Assembly (NCBI GenBank): GCA_014526335.1
Contig: JACTAT010000039.1
Span: 7,632,377 to 7,696,376, forward strand
Length of the DNA: 64,000 nt
Reading direction: 5' to 3'
Source of the DNA: Chrysaora quinquecirrha
Taxonomy: Eukaryota > Cnidaria > Scyphozoa > Semaeostomeae > Pelagiidae
Numbering within the stretch: position 1 is the stretch's first letter; each line of letters opens with the position of its first letter. The position numbers were made by a program, and so were the translations under genes. Positions 34,001-40,000 of the stretch are shown here, one piece after another. Below the pieces are notes generated by a model that did no database searches, was not told where the DNA came from, and was given only the letters and a program-made list of their open reading frames with translations.

Positions 34001-36504
34001 TCTCATACTGCTAACTAAAGTCTTCAATCAGGCAATGTGCACTGATATGAGCCCTGATATTTTGACAAAAAGGTTATATACTGTATTAAACTGCTTGAGC
34101 TATCAGTGGTTTCCCTACATTTAGCCCAGAATTTTTGGTTTCCAGTCAACTTGCCCCACTTCTAGGTCAGCTTGTCCCACTTTCAAAGTCAACTCACCTC
34201 ATCTTCAAAGTCAACTTGCCCCATCTCAAAAGTCAACTTGCCCCAGTGGACAATAACTGTTTAAAGTTGGGGGCTTCCACCCAAAACCCCCTTTTATAAC
34301 ACTGATAGATTCACTCAATTTTGTCAAATTTTGTTGCTTTATATCATTGATTTGATGGTGGGGTGAGTTGACTTGACAGATTGGGTGAGTTGTACAAACA
34401 CGTGGGGCAACATGACTTGAAAGAGGTCCAACTTGACCATGTAAAGGTGAGGCAGCAAGTTGACCAGTTAGCAAATTTTCTACTAAGAAATTTCAAATCT
34501 ACTTACCCATCATAGCCAGGTCATGAACCAATAATAAAGCCCAATAAACTAAGTCATTGTTTCCAGATGCAAGGCATATTGAAAGTCTTTTTAGGAGAGG
34601 CTTGAAATTTGCAAGCTTATTTTTGAAATTGTCATTATTAATGCTTAGAAAGCAGAATATTCTAAGAATCAGTCTCTGTATCCCAGATTCACTGCTGACC
34701 AGGATTTGATAAAACGTTTGTATGATATCTGGAATCTTAGAAATGATGTTTCTGTGTAAATCTTTAAGCAGGAACTCGTGGATCAAAGCAGTGCTCAAAT
34801 AAACAAGATCAGAGTCATCAAACTTAAGACATCCGATTAGCACAGGTACTATCCCAAGCTGAGCCATTTCTTGTAAGAATTCTTCAGTAACATAATCTTC
34901 AAAATAATTCATGTAAGTCACTAATATTTGAAGACAATATTTCGACAGCCACATATCCCCAATGCTTCTTAAAAAGCACATGGTCATCCTTTGAATCATC
35001 CCATAGCTGATTAAATTCACACGGAGATTTTCATGTTCAACCATTTGCTGCAAAGTCAAGATGATCAGTTTTCGGATGTCTTGTGAAATGCTGTCTGATG
35101 AGTCACTGAGTATTTCTAACAGAAATGCAACAAATAGTTTGTTGCTATTAAAGAATTTCGTGAGGACCTCTTCTGAGTCAATGACCAAATCACAGATTGA
35201 AACAATTGAGTATTTCAGTATTTGTTCAATTTCGTAACTTTTGTGACAATTATCAGCTAATTTTTTTATCTGAAATCCATCTGATATCTTATTTACACAT
35301 CTGACAATGATTTTGAAAACTTGTTTCTCTATAAGACATGGTCTGAATTCATTATTCTTTGTCAAAATGCTTAAAACCATGACTGATTTTTTCACTTCCT
35401 CTTCACTTTCTGAAGAACATTTATCAAGCAAGTACTGCAGATGTTCCTCAGACATCATACGATCAATTAAAACCTGTTCAGCACTTCTTTTTAATGGAGT
35501 ATAATCAGAACAAGTTAACTCAGCTAGGTCTTCAGGGTCTACTCTTTCTGCAAGCTCTGACAGGCTTTTCTCCCTTTCCTTTTGAATATGTTTCCATTTT
35601 CGATACAGTTGTTCATTCTCCTTGTTAGGTCCTCAAATCAGTGTTTGGGCCAACTTCGTTCCCAAGGATATCTGTTGTTGTTGTTGTTAGCTCAGCCCGC
35701 AACAGATACCCTTGGGACCGGTTGACAAAATTTGTCAGTTTTTGGCTTGGAATAATTAGCATAAATTATGTAAATGATTCCAGTCCGTGGCTGTGGCGGC
35801 CACAGCTCTCCAACTCATCAATGAGTTTTGGAAGCTGTACAATATTTTTCCTTCGGTTACACTTGCTTTCAACGATTAATTTGAACCAAAATGAAAAGAA
35901 ACATGCTTCAAAGAAATCAGTAGAGAGAAATCCATGTTAGCAAGCGCTTGCTTTGGTTAGAAGTTATCATGTTTGTTAATTTTGGAAATTTCACCGCGAG
36001 TTTCTACACAAGTCAGGAACAAATCTTATTTCGTGAATTGGTTTGCTAGATTTCGACTCATTATTGCCACCAAACTTCAATGCTTTCCTCTTTTACAAGT
36101 ATCCTAATATGTCAGGTAAGAGTAATTTATTTGAAGCCGGTAGATTTAAATTGTTAAAGATTTAAGTTGAATCGTACATAGATATTTGCTGCAAAGAAGT
36201 TTGGCTTTACTATGCTATGAATGAGATTTTTTCACTTTGAAATTGCGTTCAAAAAATGTTGCAAAAACTGACTTGATGAGAAAAAGTTCTAGCCAAAACC
36301 GTAAACAATCTTATTTTCTAAATACAAAATTTTACTGTTTTCGTTCACTTTGGCTTCTTGAAAATTATTTTTCTTTATCTTGACCTTACCTTGCTTTCTC
36401 AAAATTTTACTGCGGGAAAGCATAGAAACAAACTTTCTTACTGCTACAAACTTTCTGTAATTTCTTCGTGGAGTAGTTAAACTAATTCGCCCTTTATCTT
36501 TCAT
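9824..36504 (-). CDS. large ARM-repeat/ILEI-like/SPRY gene (partial, seven exons)
   Basis: Gene model built by splice sites and phase. Exons on the minus strand: 36504-36390 (start uncertain), 35631-34507, 33229-33092, 14969-14715, 13303-13127, 11797-10370, 10039-9824. Every junction is phase 1 with AG/GT borders, so the frame stays open over about 1,145 codons. The order is a basic N-terminus, ARM/HEAT-like helices, an ILEI/PANDER-like domain split over two exons, a long acidic/serine-rich linker, a conserved helical segment, and the first part of a SPRY domain (GWYYEASLFSSGIMQIG). ILEI domains are known from FAM3, CEMIP and POMGNT1; SPRY plus ARM is typical of scaffold or ubiquitin-ligase proteins. 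No signal peptide is evident, so a cytosolic role is likely, but I cannot name the family. The gene continues beyond 9824. Its largest intron hosts the GPCR cluster. Splitting into two genes remains possible but phase agreement argues against it. Confidence 0.6.
10370..11797 (-). CDS. long linker/helical exon (exon 6)
   Basis: 1,428 bp, acceptor gtttgtag|TG, donor CAAG|gtgagc, phase 1 both ends. The N-terminal 80 residues are helical (FLDYLAELIWSF...). Then follows a roughly 250-residue polar stretch rich in Ser, Glu and Asp (EVDREIDEDDYDYDDFEEED), probably disordered. The C-terminal part is helical again (ALMTLYFCLKNKTVKDL... LLHVLWCVMLGC). The ATG at 11795 is unlikely to be a start because a strong acceptor sits directly in front of it and the previous exon joins in phase. 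Confidence 0.75.
11908..12083 (+). mobile_element. tRNA-derived SINE, copy 1
   Basis: About 176 bp. The head carries a Pol III box A-like TGGCGTAGTGG and a box B GGTTCGAGCCC; the body ends in a short ttcacc-type repeat. TTCAAG flanks both ends (11902-11907 and 12084-12089), consistent with a target-site duplication. A close second copy is at 33528-33711. Confidence 0.75.
12084..13126. other. intron with repeat fragments
   Basis: Intron 5 of the minus-strand gene. It holds a decayed repeat at about 12340-12590 whose end (acccttagttgaaaag) matches the inverted terminus of the MITE at 38234-38904, and the minisatellite listed separately. No gene seen. Confidence 0.4.
12601..12828. repeat. minisatellite, about 75-bp unit, three copies
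   Basis: Three diverged units of the form GTGATTATCCACCACAGTA followed by AAACTACCACCACAACAAG and CATAGTAACCCACCACA. Confidence 0.8.
13127..13303 (-). CDS. ILEI/PANDER-like domain, second half (exon 5)
   Basis: 177 bp, acceptor ttcttag|GA, donor TTAG|gtttgt, phase 1 both ends. The product TANRELLSFLQRYGLQIE then LKEAGAWCILAQAN fits the C-terminal half of ILEI domains, where a helix (EARKLLSELG-like) precedes a strand ending in a WxFVG-like motif. Confidence 0.65.
   Translation of the reverse strand, partial: ERQTESCYRFYRDMVYRLNVLKKLALGVYLPRQIKTIRLIQLLWSKMSMTSWQLQLSV
13842..14290. mobile_element. MITE-like element A with ATGTTTGATCG termini
   Basis: Ends GGCCCTGTCAGACGATCAAA and, inverted, TTTGATCGTTTGGCCAGGTCC. 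The interior is full of short inverted motifs (aacattt, atgttgga). No coding capacity. Confidence 0.65.
14428..14693. mobile_element. MITE-like element B, same family
   Basis: About 266 bp, ends GCCATGGCTAAACGATCAAA and inverted TTTGATCGTTTGGCCAGGGC. It stops about 20 bp before the donor side of the ILEI exon at 14715. Confidence 0.65.
14715..14969 (-). CDS. ILEI/PANDER-like domain, first half (exon 4)
   Basis: 255 bp, acceptor aatttcag|AG, donor AAAG|gtattt, phase 1 both ends. It encodes MKYGINMVTLNSLDFKV, then VSVTRLTKALSEYSRCEIIM, the pattern of FAM3/ILEI domains: a GINVVVLD-like strand, a FDTH-like turn, and a helix followed by an I(V/I)(L/M) strand. Confidence 0.7.
14994..16920. other. 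intron, repeat-derived, no gene
   Basis: Start of the 18-kb intron of the minus-strand gene. Two diverged copies of a motif (cagcagcagctgacat) at about 15466-15535 and 15680-15750, and small palindromes (ccaacatgttgg, ccaacaagttgg) around 15840-15880. Short ORFs here show no recognisable protein. Confidence 0.35.
16921..17391. repeat. two tandem copies of a 235-bp repeat
   Basis: 16921-17155 and 17156-17391 are near-identical (tatctaaatccacataag ... gttaaaaaccttttaatct). The same sequence, more diverged, lies upstream of GPCR genes at about 22440-22680, 26630-26870 and 29830-30070. Confidence 0.85.
17402..17930. repeat. GC-rich minisatellite
   Basis: About 25 imperfect 17-26 bp units built on GGGACTCAGGTGGGACC and GGGACCCGGGAC, in sharp contrast to the AT-rich surroundings. 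Apparent plus-strand ORFs across it are translation artefacts of the repeat. Confidence 0.9.
18723..18867 (-). pseudogene. captured PH-domain exon fragment
   Basis: A 145-bp open segment on the minus strand bordered by ag (aaattag|A) and gt (ATGC|gtaacg). It encodes HASSTFLEWRLLEKGSAYF then KPYRVGIFLFNDVLVKITKQ. The R..FLFNDVLV.. motif is typical of the PH domain of RhoGEF proteins. It is isolated inside the spacer of the fold-back element, so gene-fragment capture is more likely than a working exon. Confidence 0.55.
19481..20852. other. noncoding, small repeats
   Basis: Contains the hairpin listed separately, three copies of a GTTCTAAAAGTTTC(C/T)T motif (20188, 20219, 20470) suggesting an old MITE, and from about 20560 the 3' flank shared by all GPCR units. 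No gene recognised. Confidence 0.4.
19728..19764. repeat. perfect 18-bp hairpin
   Basis: TTTATATCAATGTCAAGA is followed, after one T, by its exact reverse complement. Confidence 0.85.
20853..21824 (-). CDS. class A GPCR, copy 1
   Basis: Intronless, 323 aa. Extracellular N-terminus with three sequons (N2, N5, N14). Seven hydrophobic segments at about 27-50, 62-88, 101-124, 146-164, 180-207, 234-261 and 272-294. Landmarks: D71 in TM2 (2.50), E125-R126-Y127 at the DRY site, W153 in TM4, C252-P253 in TM6, and N287-P288-F289-I290-Y291 (NPxxY). Extracellular loop 2 is short and has no cysteine, so the usual TM3-ECL2 disulfide cannot form, as in melanocortin/adenosine-related (MECA) receptors. Ligand unknown. 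Intronless tandem receptors of this sort in cnidarians include candidate chemoreceptors, but that role is only a suggestion. It differs from copy 4 at three residues. Confidence 0.93.
   Translation of the reverse strand: MNTTNKSSSYTLFNDTAVITYSCTRRTSGSFAIFVALIAFPVYFLMFKILVQRFDLRLPRHKILLSLNISDSIQIASMALLNILSFIFQAKSTSIGCQVIRKFLEFFAISTVVSASGSTLLLSYERYIACIHCLRLHDIVTDKLVDRALYCIWAVAFICGFLDKERYEPNNTAVALVLTKSISIIYTTVVITSAAVLTCVQVRLYLLSRKKMKVLPANNFGAAAEENEMRKAEIKVAVVASTVIGFYVVSMCPLAFYIISVGFETKNDASAFRSVFIILALVNTVANPFIYGLGMADTRQQIVIELRKMKTAVVDLVRSIFNL
22716..23319. mobile_element. TA-flanked DNA transposon derivative, copy 1
   Basis: 604 bp, begins CAGTTGACATCCGCTATCTC and ends with its inverse, flanked by TA at 22714-22715 and 23320-23321. 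Several internal GTTCGAGATAGCGAATGTTC repeats lie near both ends. TA duplication and terminus fit a non-autonomous Tc1/mariner-pogo (Tigger-like) element. The matching empty site is at 30107-30108. Confidence 0.85.
23413..23772 (+). pseudogene. conserved ORF remnant, retroelement-like, copy 1
   Basis: Open for 119 codons from the ATG. The segment HDLAIGQHLLDNPN...ENYREDCLKIIASK resembles the C-terminal region of cnidarian retroelement polyproteins with a GIY-YIG-type endonuclease tail (pattern SAIGQHLL...C..NY.D..F.IL). No upstream reverse transcriptase is present, so it is a fragment carried along with the GPCR repeat. Confidence 0.4.
24051..25022 (-). CDS. class A GPCR, copy 2
   Basis: 323 aa, intact and intronless. 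Same landmarks as copy 1 (ERY, CP in TM6, NPFIY). It groups with copy 3 by the ECL2/TM5 segment DRYEANYTLVA...TKSMNIIYTSVVLTS, whereas copies 1 and 4 have ERYEPNNTAVA...TKSISIIYTTVVITS. Distinct changes include T109-L110 in TM3 and V128 after the ERY motif. An added sequon (NYT) sits in ECL2. Confidence 0.93.
   Translation of the reverse strand: MNTTNKSSSYMLFNDTAVITYSCTRRTSGSFAIFVALITCPVYFLMFKILVHRFNLRLPRHKILLSLNISDSIQIASMALLNILSFIFQAKSTSIGCQVIRKFMEFFATLTVVSASGSTLLLSYERYVACIHCLQLHDIVTDKLVNRALYCIWAVAFICGFLDKDRYEANYTLVAIQLTKSMNIIYTSVVLTSAAVLTCVQVRLYLLSRRKMKVLPANNFGAAAEENEMRKAEIKVAIVASTVIGLYVICMCPLAFYIISVGFETKNDASAFRLVSIMLALVNTVANPFIYGLGMADTRQQIVIELRKMKTAVVDLIRSIFNL
25561..26542. mobile_element. 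PIF/Harbinger-type element derivative
   Basis: About 982 bp with long terminal inverted repeats (GCCCCATTTACACTACGATA and its inverse ending GTAAATGGGGC). Repeated CCGTGCC/GGTACCG motifs fill the subterminal parts. Comparison with the uninterrupted site in the copy 3 unit (ttactgaatacacc) shows a GAA duplication or a slightly longer, imperfect one. An internal transposase remnant supports the assignment. Confidence 0.8.
25928..26137 (-). pseudogene. HARBI1-like transposase N-terminal remnant
   Basis: Minus-strand frame of 70 codons, RIPSWFESAENNFNDKEW then FRVSKETFEYLVIEIG, followed by TKLRKSVSLRRRIAITLYYL. This matches the start of PIF/Harbinger transposases (FRMSKETFEYLC... RKPISVEKRVAV.L..LA). 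The DDE catalytic part is missing, so the element is non-autonomous. Confidence 0.65.
26897..27516. mobile_element. TA-flanked DNA transposon derivative, copy 2
   Basis: 620 bp, same terminus as the copy at 22716 and at the same place in its GPCR unit, flanked by TA at 26895-26896 and 27517-27518. One extra internal GGGCAGTCGAGA repeat near the right end accounts for most of the length difference. Co-location means it was duplicated with the unit, not inserted twice. Confidence 0.85.
27614..27970 (+). pseudogene. conserved ORF remnant, copy 2 (interrupted)
   Basis: Paralogue of the ORF at 23413. A small duplication of gatgaatatt at the start and a stop after KQKGRF (27850) truncate it. Confidence 0.4.
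28249..29220 (-). CDS. class A GPCR, copy 3
   Basis: 323 aa, intact. Closest to copy 2 in ECL2/TM5. It has private changes in TM1 (TAGFFAIF, CPLYFL), TM4 (CCIWAVAIICGF) and TM6 (AGAVIGLYVICMCPLALYI). All signature residues are kept: E-R-Y, W in TM4, Pro in TM6, NPFIY. It is the most diverged of the four yet keeps an open frame, which suggests selection. Confidence 0.93.
   Translation of the reverse strand: MNTTNKSSSYTLFNGTAVITYSCTRRTAGFFAIFVALITCPLYFLMFKILVHRFDLRLSRHKILLSLNISDSIQIASMALLNLLSFIFQAKSTSIGCQVIRKFTEFFAISTVVSASGSTLLLSYERYIACIHCLRLHDIVTDKLVNRALCCIWAVAIICGFLDKDRYEANYTLVAMELTKSMNIIYTSVVLTSAAILTCVQVRLYLLSRRKMKVLPANNFGAAAEENEMRKAEIKVAIVAGAVIGLYVICMCPLALYIISVGFETKNDASTFRLVSIFLALVNTVANPFIYGLGMADTRQQIVIELRKMKTAVVDLIRSIFNL
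30107..30108. other. empty insertion site for the TA-flanked element
   Basis: The unit between copies 3 and 4 reads cagtataagTAataccaaa, exactly the flanks of the elements at 22716 and 26897 with a single TA. This fixes the target duplication as TA. Confidence 0.85.
30200..30559 (+). pseudogene. conserved ORF remnant, copy 3
   Basis: 119 codons, open, paralogous to 23413-23772 with scattered changes (VWKREQPPRGYKQQPS, TYGFWNLSTSKPKG). Confidence 0.4.
30841..31812 (-). CDS. class A GPCR, copy 4
   Basis: 323 aa, intact, nearly identical to copy 1 (differences H52/Q52, V90/A90 and T280/A280) although they are the two outermost genes. First gene of the array in transcription order. Upstream flank is shared with the other units to about 32430, then diverges. 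Confidence 0.93.
   Translation of the reverse strand: MNTTNKSSSYTLFNDTAVITYSCTRRTSGSFAIFVALIAFPVYFLMFKILVHRFDLRLPRHKILLSLNISDSIQIASMALLNILSFIFQVKSTSIGCQVIRKFLEFFAISTVVSASGSTLLLSYERYIACIHCLRLHDIVTDKLVDRALYCIWAVAFICGFLDKERYEPNNTAVALVLTKSISIIYTTVVITSAAVLTCVQVRLYLLSRKKMKVLPANNFGAAAEENEMRKAEIKVAVVASTVIGFYVVSMCPLAFYIISVGFETKNDASAFRSVFIILTLVNTVANPFIYGLGMADTRQQIVIELRKMKTAVVDLVRSIFNL
31813..33091. other. GPCR 5' flank and intron sequence
   Basis: To about 32430 this is the common unit flank, including aatacaccttttcaacaaag, the terminus also found in the 38234 MITE. A repeat fragment related to 12370-12410 lies at about 32540-32590 (gacatttgaccgtt...gggtgtaaa). No further gene seen. Confidence 0.4.
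33092..33229 (-). CDS. exon 3 of the ARM/ILEI/SPRY gene
   Basis: 138 bp, acceptor ttcttgcag|GA, donor TGTG|gtgagt, phase 1 both ends. It encodes KNVAYKLLKANPDLLKFVIT then EKLVAETLGFFCSC, a helical repeat continuing the ARM region. It is the last exon before the 18-kb intron. Confidence 0.75.
33528..33711 (+). mobile_element. tRNA-derived SINE, copy 2
   Basis: Same family as 11908-12083, about 90% identical by eye. Box B here is GGTTCAAGCCC, one change from optimal. It ends in catcttcaccttcacc. Confidence 0.75.
33712..34506. other. intron 2 sequence with short direct repeats
   Basis: Around 34140-34245 the motif AAAGTCAACTTGCCCCA recurs in four to six imperfect copies, partly inverted again at 34355-34460. 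No gene recognised. Confidence 0.45.
34507..35631 (-). CDS. ARM/HEAT-like repeat exon (exon 2)
   Basis: 1,125 bp, 374 codons plus split codons. Donor GATGG|gtaagt is strong; the acceptor tttgag|GA has a poor pyrimidine tract and is the weakest joint in the model, though a CTGAT branch-like motif precedes it. The product is all-helical with recurring LL..L patterns (VLSILTKNNEFRPCLIEKQV; LVYLSTALIHEFLLKD; DLVYWALLLVHDLAMMG), as in armadillo/HEAT proteins. The start contains a charged, coiled-coil-like stretch (LYRKWKHIQKEREKSLSELA). Confidence 0.8.
35660..35717. repeat. 18-bp imperfect hairpin
   Basis: TCCCAAGGATATCTGTTG pairs with CAACAGATACCCTTGGGA (17 of 18) around a 22-nt loop containing GTT repeats, about 30 bp from the weak acceptor of exon 2. 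Confidence 0.8.
36390..36504 (-). CDS. probable first coding exon of the ARM/ILEI/SPRY gene
   Basis: Open frame ending CAAG|gtaagg in phase 1, which matches the phase-1 acceptor of exon 2. From the ATG at 36504 it gives MKDKGRISLTTPRRNYRKFV then SMLSRSKILRKQ, a basic helix. In-frame ATGs also occur farther up to 36660. The choice of start and of this exon is inference from phase and position. Confidence 0.45.
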
Positions 36505-37028
36505 TTTCTGTACATTCTTTCTATTCCAGTTCAGTTCAAAGCAAGTTTTAGCTGTTTTTTTTTTGTCGGGTAGGAATGGAAAAGCCCCGGGCCGCAGCAG
36601 TTTTGTTTTGAAATTTCTTTCATTCGGCCGAATGCCATTTCTAATGTATGCGGACAACAAAATTCTATTGTTCGTTCTTAGCCAATCAGAATGCAGAACA
36701 TCGAAACCGGTTCCAGGGTCAAATGGGGCAGCGCAGTGTTCACGTAGAGGTCCTATTTACCCTGGGTACGAGGTTGTGTTTGGGCAAGTTTTATAGAAAT
36801 TTAGGTCTAGGCCTGTTTGCCTCGATTTCAAACAAATTACCGCACTGTTATTGTTGTTGTTGTTGTAGTTGTAGCTTTGTACTTGTTGTTGTGGTTGAAG
36901 AAGGAGAAAGTGAAGTGAAGTGAAGGCAAGTCGTCATTCATGCAGCCAGCGTTTTATACGTATTTTGGAAAAGCAAAGCCTTGGATCTTCGCTGTGATAA
37001 TCAAGCAAGAACCAGACAATATTAAGAC
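36505..37028. promoter_or_regulatory. probable divergent promoter between two genes
   Basis: Lies between the first exon of the minus-strand gene and the start codon of YJU2B. It contains a CCAATCAG box (36682-36689), a type of NF-Y site common in divergent housekeeping promoters, and GTT-rich repeats (36845-36900). No TATA box stands out. Confidence 0.35.
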
Positions 37029-40000
37029 ATGGTAATTTATATTTCAAACATTCACTCAAACATTCAAACATTCACTGTTTTTTACTAAGGTAGGGTAGTA
37101 AAAAACAGTGTTTGTTGCTCTGTGGACCTGTCCTGTCCTGTGGTTGGACGTTGGTTGTGAATAAAGTGTAGACTATTATGTTGTACACTTACCTCACAAA
37201 AGTATTGCAAAGGTCGAATCAAAATGGTGGCCAACAGTAGCTGTAGGCCCAAATAACACAATTTACATAACAAAGCCATGACGGCTCAGGGACTTCACCA
37301 ATCTTGATTTTGGTGGGAAAAAATGTCCAAAATTTCATTCACTTTCAATTAAATCAAAAAGTAAATGATTTATTTGTTACTTCTGGTTGAAAATAATGAA
37401 AAACTTTGAAGCAGTGCCTTCCAGATTTTGAGCGAAATATTTCAAGAGTTGTCTTGAAAAGTAGGTAAGCTGAACTATATTCTTTAAAAGCTGCAACTCA
37501 TGCAGCAAAGGTACCTACTAAACTTTCCCATACGGAGATCCTCGGCAATGGGTGATACCACCAATGATTGATCATCAGGGTGCATTCCGTGTTATTACCA
37601 CCACTCTGAAGAATATGCCTACCAAATCAGACTTCACTCCAAAAGAAACAATAGATCTATTGTTTTATAATTGAAATAATAGTTTGGGCTATTGTTTTTT
37701 TGAAAGATTCACGCCATTACGTCAATAATATTTCAGACTCAATGTTAAATATCTCTGGTGTAGGCTACATTGAATGCACACTGGCATGATCATTTTTGAG
37801 GGGTGGAAATAACGGACAGGTTTTGGTGATTATCCGCCAATGTCAAGACTCAAATTGACAAATAAATTGAGTCTCGACATTGGTGGTGATCAAGGTTCTA
37901 CATCTATAAAAAATTATCTAACACCTAACAAGAATCTATTAGATCTACTAGTAGTTGGATCAATTTTTATATATGCAAGAACGTTTGATTTGGGGCTGCA
38001 AAAAGTAATTTATGAGAGGGTATGTAGCAGTGAGCAAAGTGCAAATTAGGACATAGATTTTTCAAAAATATAAAAACATTTGTGTTTTGAAAAATATCCA
38101 TTAAAGTGTGGTCACAGACTTTTAAGCGTTTACGTAGATGGATATGTGCTCAGTTGGTTAAGTATAAAAATTGGTTTTAAAAGCTTCCAACCCATGACCT
38201 CCTATCTCCAGGCAATCATCAGCCCAAAAAACTAATACACCTTTTCAACTAAGAGACTCATTTTCAAAATTTACGAAAATTTGCTCGTAAAAAATTTTTT
38301 TCCCCAGATTCAGACTGGGAACCTTCATTTTACTGTTGAGGAAAGTTTTTACACTTTAAGATGTTGATTTTGTAGCAATAAGTTCAAATCCCTCACAAAT
38401 TTGAAAACTCTTAATCCCTATAAAATTAACATTGTAATGACTGGAGGCTTAAATATTTGCCCCAAACCAGGGACGTCTCCAGGTGTTTTGCTACCGGTTT
38501 ACCGGTATGGGATCCCAAATTCAGATCCCAAAAAATTGTAAATTCATTTAATCAGTATGTTGTTGATTTTGCAATTTTCTAAAGAATATGATAAACTTAC
38601 TGTACAGCACGGTATTACCAACATCTAAAAGAGTTTGTAGCACTCAAAATGTAGGTTTATACAGCCCAAATTTCTTTTAAAAAGTCAATCGCGATCGGCT
38701 ACTTTCAATGTTGGCGCCATGCATGGTGGCGCCTCATGGGGTCACTAAACTAAGTATAAAACCGGTAGTCCCAAAAAAACTCTAGATACGTCACTGCAAA
38801 CTAAAACGATAGTGCTGAATTTCGATTTGTGAAGTTGAAATGTTTCTGTCTGGAAATTTACATTTTTCTTTAAAACGAGGCCCCTAGTTAAAAAGGTGTA
38901 TTATTGAGACATAAAGTATATTTTTTGAAATTATCATCCATATTCTATTCATATTTGTATATTTTTCTTCTTAGGGTGAAAGAAAAGGTGTCAATAAATA
39001 CTACCCCCCTGATTTTGATCCGGGAAAGGTAAGCATCTTCTTAGTGTGTATAGATTTGTTGATCTTTAGCTGATCTGATCTTTGCCAAGAGATCAGATCT
39101 TAATAAGATAATACACGATAATACAATCATGTTGATATGAAGACATAGTGGTAAAATTCAGCACAATATACATGAATTGAAGATATAATATATAATATAT
39201 AACATATAAGATATAAGATATATACAAACTATCTTATACTGTATACTTGCTAATTCCAATCTATCTTAATTTCTTTTTTAAAGAAAATGCCATTTCTGCT
39301 TTGAAAAGCTAGGAAACAACATTTTCAGAGAGAAATCAATTGCTTTTCAATGTGTATGCCTCGATAGGATCGCAGAGCTCATGATGGGATTAAGGGGTCT
39401 GCAAAAGAATAGAGGAGGTCTCGATAGGAACGCCACAATAGACAATCAAGGGGTCCGCGATACTCTGTGATAGCAAGCATCACGTGGTATTGAGGATCGA
39501 GGAATGCATTTTTTGAAAAATTAATCTGTCACCCAACAATTGAAAATCTCCCAAAAAGGTTTCTTAAAAACATTTTTGATAATGTTTGTTTGCTGAAGTA
39601 CTTTCAATAGAAGAGTGACACCCCAATCATTATTGGCCACAAACTTATAAAAATGTAACAGAAGTATAACAAAACAACAGTGAGAAAATCTTCTTGATGA
39701 ACTGCAAACAAATCTCAAATCAGCTTTGAAAAATCGTCTCAAGATTTTAAAATTTTTTGTACAATGTTGTTATACAGTAGTAATAGTAAGTTCTATGTGT
39801 GTGCATGCTAAATCATATCTTTATTTATTTCAGGGAGGATTGAATAAATATCATGGCACTCATGCACTTCGAGAAAGGGCAAGGAAACTCCATGAAGGCA
39901 TCCTCATTATCAGGTAGATTATTTTATGTTTTCAGAAAGTGCTTACAAGGGAAAAGGGAAGTCTTAGTCTTTTGAGATTAGTGTAGACCACAGATTTCCT

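Larger units (their letters stand above)
37032..38974. other. YJU2B intron 1
   Basis: 1.9 kb. Holds an imperfect hairpin and a MITE, listed separately; the minus-strand frame at 37085-37279 (hydrophobic, with a gtaagt at its end) is judged not to be an exon. Nothing else recognised. Confidence 0.5.

Noticed and set aside
37085..37279. Minus-strand hydrophobic ORF (MALLCKLCYLGLQLLLATIL) with a gtaagt donor as first exon of the ARM gene
   Set aside because: Its donor is phase 0 while exon 2 needs phase 1, and it would put the start inside the YJU2B transcription unit; the 36390 exon fits better.
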